Origin: Leucobacter sp.
GTDB lineage: Bacteria > Actinomycetota > Actinomycetes > Actinomycetales > Microbacteriaceae
Reading direction: 5' to 3'
Length of the DNA: 7,091 nt
NCBI GenBank assembly: GCA_017990305.1
Contig: JAGNOB010000083.1
Span: 1 to 7,091, forward strand
In this document: positions 5,406 to 7,091 of the stretch, piece after piece
Layout of the letters: every line of letters begins with the position of its first letter
Position numbering within the stretch: position 1 is the first letter of the stretch
Notes under the pieces: model-generated
Databases searched by the model: none
What the model saw: only the letters and a program-made list of their open reading frames with translations
What the model was told of the DNA's origin: nothing
Position numbers and translations under genes: made by a program

Positions 5406-5422
5406 GTGGTGATCAGGGCGCG

Positions 5423-6808
5423 TTAGCTCCTCGAGCCCGCCCGTTCACGGCTTGGGTTGCCGGGGGAGAGATAGCGCTCAAGTGAATCGTCGAGCTCCTC
5501 CATCCACGGGGTGTGGTGCGTTGCTGCGATTGTGCCGGTCATGACCGAGCGGTAGCAGATGTCCCGGTAGCCGAGGATGTCCTTGCGCTTGTCCTTCGTC
5601 CAACGGATGAAGATGTCGCTGACCTCGTCGATATCGAACGACGGGTAGTCCGTCGCCTCCATGAGATCGCGAACATAGTCGGCCTGATAGCGGATCTGGT
5701 TCTCGGCGTTGCTCGGCGTGACGCCGTAGCGGTTCTGCCAAACGGCCATGGAACGCTTGCGAGCTGCCGCGTCGGGCATCTCCGCGGTGCCGAGAATGAG
5801 GTCACGCACATACCAGGCCTGGGTGTCGAACATGTTGAACGTGAACCACTGGTCCTGCGCCCCCACATAGAAGAGCGCCGGGTTGTCGTGCCAGACGACG
5901 CCACGGTACAGGCGCTCGGGGTAGATCGTGTTCGGCCCGTCAACGGCGAATTCCTTCGGCAGGAACGGATACTTGTGTACGTACCCGGTGCAGAAGATCA
6001 CCGCGTCAACATGTTTCGAGGTGCCGTCCTTGAAGAACGCAGTATTCCCTTCGAAACGTTCGACGCTGTGGCGCTCCTCGAAACCCTTCGGCCAGTCGTA
6101 GCCCATGGGTGCGGTGCGGTAACTCGCGGTGACCGAGCGGGCGCCCATCTTGTAGGCCTGGCTGCCGATATCCTCGGCGGAGTAGCTCGAGCCGACGACG
6201 AGCACGTCCTTGCCGCCTAGCGCTTCGGCTCCGCGGAAGTCGTGGGCGTGGGTGATGAAGCCAGTGAACGTTTCGATGCCCGCCACCTCCGGGGTGAAGG
6301 GGAACGAAAAGTGACCGCTCGCAACAACGACGTGGTCGAACGTCTCAGTCGTGGTCTCGCCGCTTGGCAGGTGCTCACTCGTTACTGTGAATAGCTGGGT
6401 GTCGTCGTCGAACGCGACGAGCCGAACCACGGTGGTGAAACGGATGTACTTGCGCACGTCGCTCTGCTTCAGGCGTCCGGCGATGTAGTCCCACAGCACC
6501 TCGCGCGGCGGGTACGACGAGATCGGGCGTCCGAAGTGCTCGTCGAAGGAATAATCGGCGAACTCCAGGCCCTCCTTTGGGCCGTTCGACCAGAGATTCC
6601 GGTACATGCTTGAGTGGACGGGCTCCCCGAACTCGTCAAGGCCGGTGCGCCAGGAATAGTTCCACTGTCCGCCCCAGTCGGCTTGCTTCTCGAAACAGAC
6701 GAGCTCAGGGATTTCCATGCCCTGTCGCTCCGCTGACTCGAATGCTCGGAGCTGGGCCATTCCGCTCGGGCCCGCCCCGATGATTGCTACTCTCTTCTTC
6801 TCGCTCAC
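5423..6808 (-). CDS. tmm: Trimethylamine monooxygenase-like flavin-containing monooxygenase
   Basis: This 461-residue class B flavin monooxygenase closely resembles bacterial trimethylamine monooxygenase (Tmm), which uses FAD, NADPH and O2 to oxidise trimethylamine to its N-oxide. The FAD motif is GAGPSG (11-16). CFEKQADWGGQWNY (38-51) and YRNLWSNGPKE (69-79, with Asn75 in the position of a known catalytic Asn) are Tmm hallmarks. The FMO signature F-x-G-x3-H-x3-F is at 181-191 and the NADP motif GSSYSA at 206-211. Tyr209 and Trp321 (QDQWFTFNMFD) match the flavin- and substrate-side aromatics of Tmm. The end GTIAATHHTPWMEELDDSLERYL is also typical. The GTG at 6808 is chosen because the family starts just before KRVAIIGAG; GAGGA lies 11 nt upstream. 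An in-frame ATG at 6859 would add 17 unrelated residues. Other methylamines or sulfides may be substrates. The gene is convergent with the reductase-like gene; no demethylase or transporter is in view. Confidence 0.88.
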   Translation of the reverse strand: MSEKKRVAIIGAGPSGMAQLRAFESAERQGMEIPELVCFEKQADWGGQWNYSWRTGLDEFGEPVHSSMYRNLWSNGPKEGLEFADYSFDEHFGRPISSYPPREVLWDYIAGRLKQSDVRKYIRFTTVVRLVAFDDDTQLFTVTSEHLPSGETTTETFDHVVVASGHFSFPFTPEVAGIETFTGFITHAHDFRGAEALGGKDVLVVGSSYSAEDIGSQAYKMGARSVTASYRTAPMGYDWPKGFEERHSVERFEGNTAFFKDGTSKHVDAVIFCTGYVHKYPFLPKEFAVDGPNTIYPERLYRGVVWHDNPALFYVGAQDQWFTFNMFDTQAWYVRDLILGTAEMPDAAARKRSMAVWQNRYGVTPSNAENQIRYQADYVRDLMEATDYPSFDIDEVSDIFIRWTKDKRKDILGYRDICYRSVMTGTIAATHHTPWMEELDDSLERYLSPGNPSRERAGSRS

Positions 6809-6855
6809 GTCACTACACTTCCTCACTCTGTTGTGGTTCCTAGCCGTGCATGTAG

Positions 6856-6867
6856 GCACAGCTGTGC
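6856..6867. repeat. 12-bp perfect palindrome upstream of tmm
   Basis: GCACAGCTGTGC is fully self-complementary and lies 48 bp upstream of the proposed tmm start. It is flanked by GTGCA (6846-6850) and TGCAC (6865-6869). It could be an operator or form a hairpin in the tmm leader; its function is unknown. Confidence 0.4.
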
Positions 6868-6941
6868 ACCGGCGCCGATCACAGGTGACCGTGCTCTCGG
6901 GAAGCCCGTTGTGGCCTCACCGTGGTGTCCAGCGCGAATGG

Positions 6942-7006
6942 GAGATTGTCAAATCTCAACCATCCGTCGGCTAGCAACTGTTCAACCATAGCATTTGTGG
7001 GTTGAG
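6942..7006. promoter_or_regulatory. Repeat-rich tmm upstream region with candidate operators
   Basis: Bases 6809-7091 hold no gene I can support. Within them, GAGATTGTCAAATCTC (6942-6957) is a palindrome with 6-bp arms and a 4-bp centre. It overlaps TTGACA on the minus strand (6952-6947), a consensus -35, but no good -10 follows at 16-18 bp. TCAACCAT occurs twice, at 6956-6963 and 6982-6989, and its inverse GGTTGA at 7000-7005; CTCAACC (6955-6961) and GGTTGAG (7000-7006) form an inverted repeat. TATGGT (6990-6985, minus) is an alternative -10-like hexamer. Together they suggest regulator-binding sites for tmm. Confidence 0.4.
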
Positions 7007-7044
7007 GATGTGGGAAAGCGTGACTGATCTGGGGTTCTGCTCGC

Positions 7045-7081
7045 TCGGAGGGGCGCCGCCTGGCCTCGCGCGCCCCTCCGA
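7045..7081. terminator. Stable hairpin at the right edge, probable terminator of a gene outside
   Basis: TCGGAGGGGCGC (7045-7056) pairs perfectly with GCGCCCCTCCGA (7070-7081) over a 13-nt loop. There is no U-tract on either side within the window. On the minus strand it precedes the tmm upstream region, and a TAG lies at the last three bases, so it may terminate a minus-strand gene beyond the edge; the direction is not certain. Confidence 0.5.
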
Positions 7082-7091
7082 AGTTGTCCTA

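Noticed and set aside
5513..6220. A 235-codon open frame on the plus strand inside tmm
   Set aside because: The minus-strand Tmm protein is conserved along this whole stretch; the frame is a shadow of its codon bias.
6857..6859. ATG at 6859 as the tmm start
   Set aside because: The extra 17 residues are not Tmm-like, and the ATG lies within the 12-bp palindrome with no good ribosome binding site.
6924..6952. A sigma-70-type promoter for tmm built on TTGACA at 6952-6947 (minus strand)
   Set aside because: No TANNNT-like hexamer follows at 16-18 bp, so only the -35-like box and the palindrome are reported.
1..7091. tRNA or rRNA genes, CRISPR arrays, insertion sequences or phage genes
   Set aside because: No cloverleaf-like or rRNA-like segment, no regularly spaced repeats and no transposase or integrase sequence was found on either strand.
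7045..7091. The 3' end of a minus-strand gene stopping at TAG 7091-7089
   Set aside because: Only three bases of support; the hairpin next to it makes it plausible but nothing of the coding region is visible.

Overview
The window is GC-rich DNA from an actinobacterium. The codon bias, the DUF1844-infC-rpmI-rplT order, the apparent leaderless promoters and the protein sequences fit the family Microbacteriaceae. Leucobacter is my best guess at genus, but that is recognition, not proof.

Left part (1-2300): the minus strand carries the N-terminal fragment of an AzlC-like amino acid exporter at the window edge. Upstream of it on the same strand is a DUF1844 gene that ends at its own hairpin terminator. 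Divergent from these is the translation operon infC-rpmI-rplT (IF-3, L35, L20), closed by a strong intrinsic terminator at 2264-2300. infC appears to start at a rare AUC codon behind a near-ideal Shine-Dalgarno. A possible five-codon mini-ORF ends 3 nt before that start, and the leader can fold into a series of small hairpins. A GNRA-capped hairpin lies between infC and rpmI. Together these suggest an operon under post-transcriptional control.

Middle part (2346-5348): a SPOUT-family rRNA 2'-O-methyltransferase gene starts with GTG directly behind a -10-like hexamer (probably a leaderless mRNA). It meets an HxlR-type regulator gene tail to tail with a 4-bp overlap. The regulator has one cysteine, at the position used for redox sensing in this family. 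It is divergent from a two-gene operon: a flavin-dependent LLM-class oxidoreductase and, overlapping it by 4 bp, an F420-reductase-like NAD(P)-binding protein. Two palindromes sharing a GGTAAG/CTTACC element sit in the divergent intergenic region, one against each gene, which makes a self-contained candidate redox or electrophile-response module.

Right part (5349-7091): a large perfect hairpin without a U-tract separates this operon from a convergent minus-strand gene. That gene encodes a flavin monooxygenase closely resembling bacterial trimethylamine monooxygenase (Tmm). Its 283-bp upstream region holds no supportable gene but several palindromes and a repeated TCAACC element. It ends in a 12-bp-stem hairpin, presumably the terminator of a gene beyond the window.

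No RNA gene, insertion sequence, CRISPR array or phage element was seen. The genes are ordinary. The more unusual content is regulatory: the infC start and leader, the HxlR operators, and the tmm upstream region.
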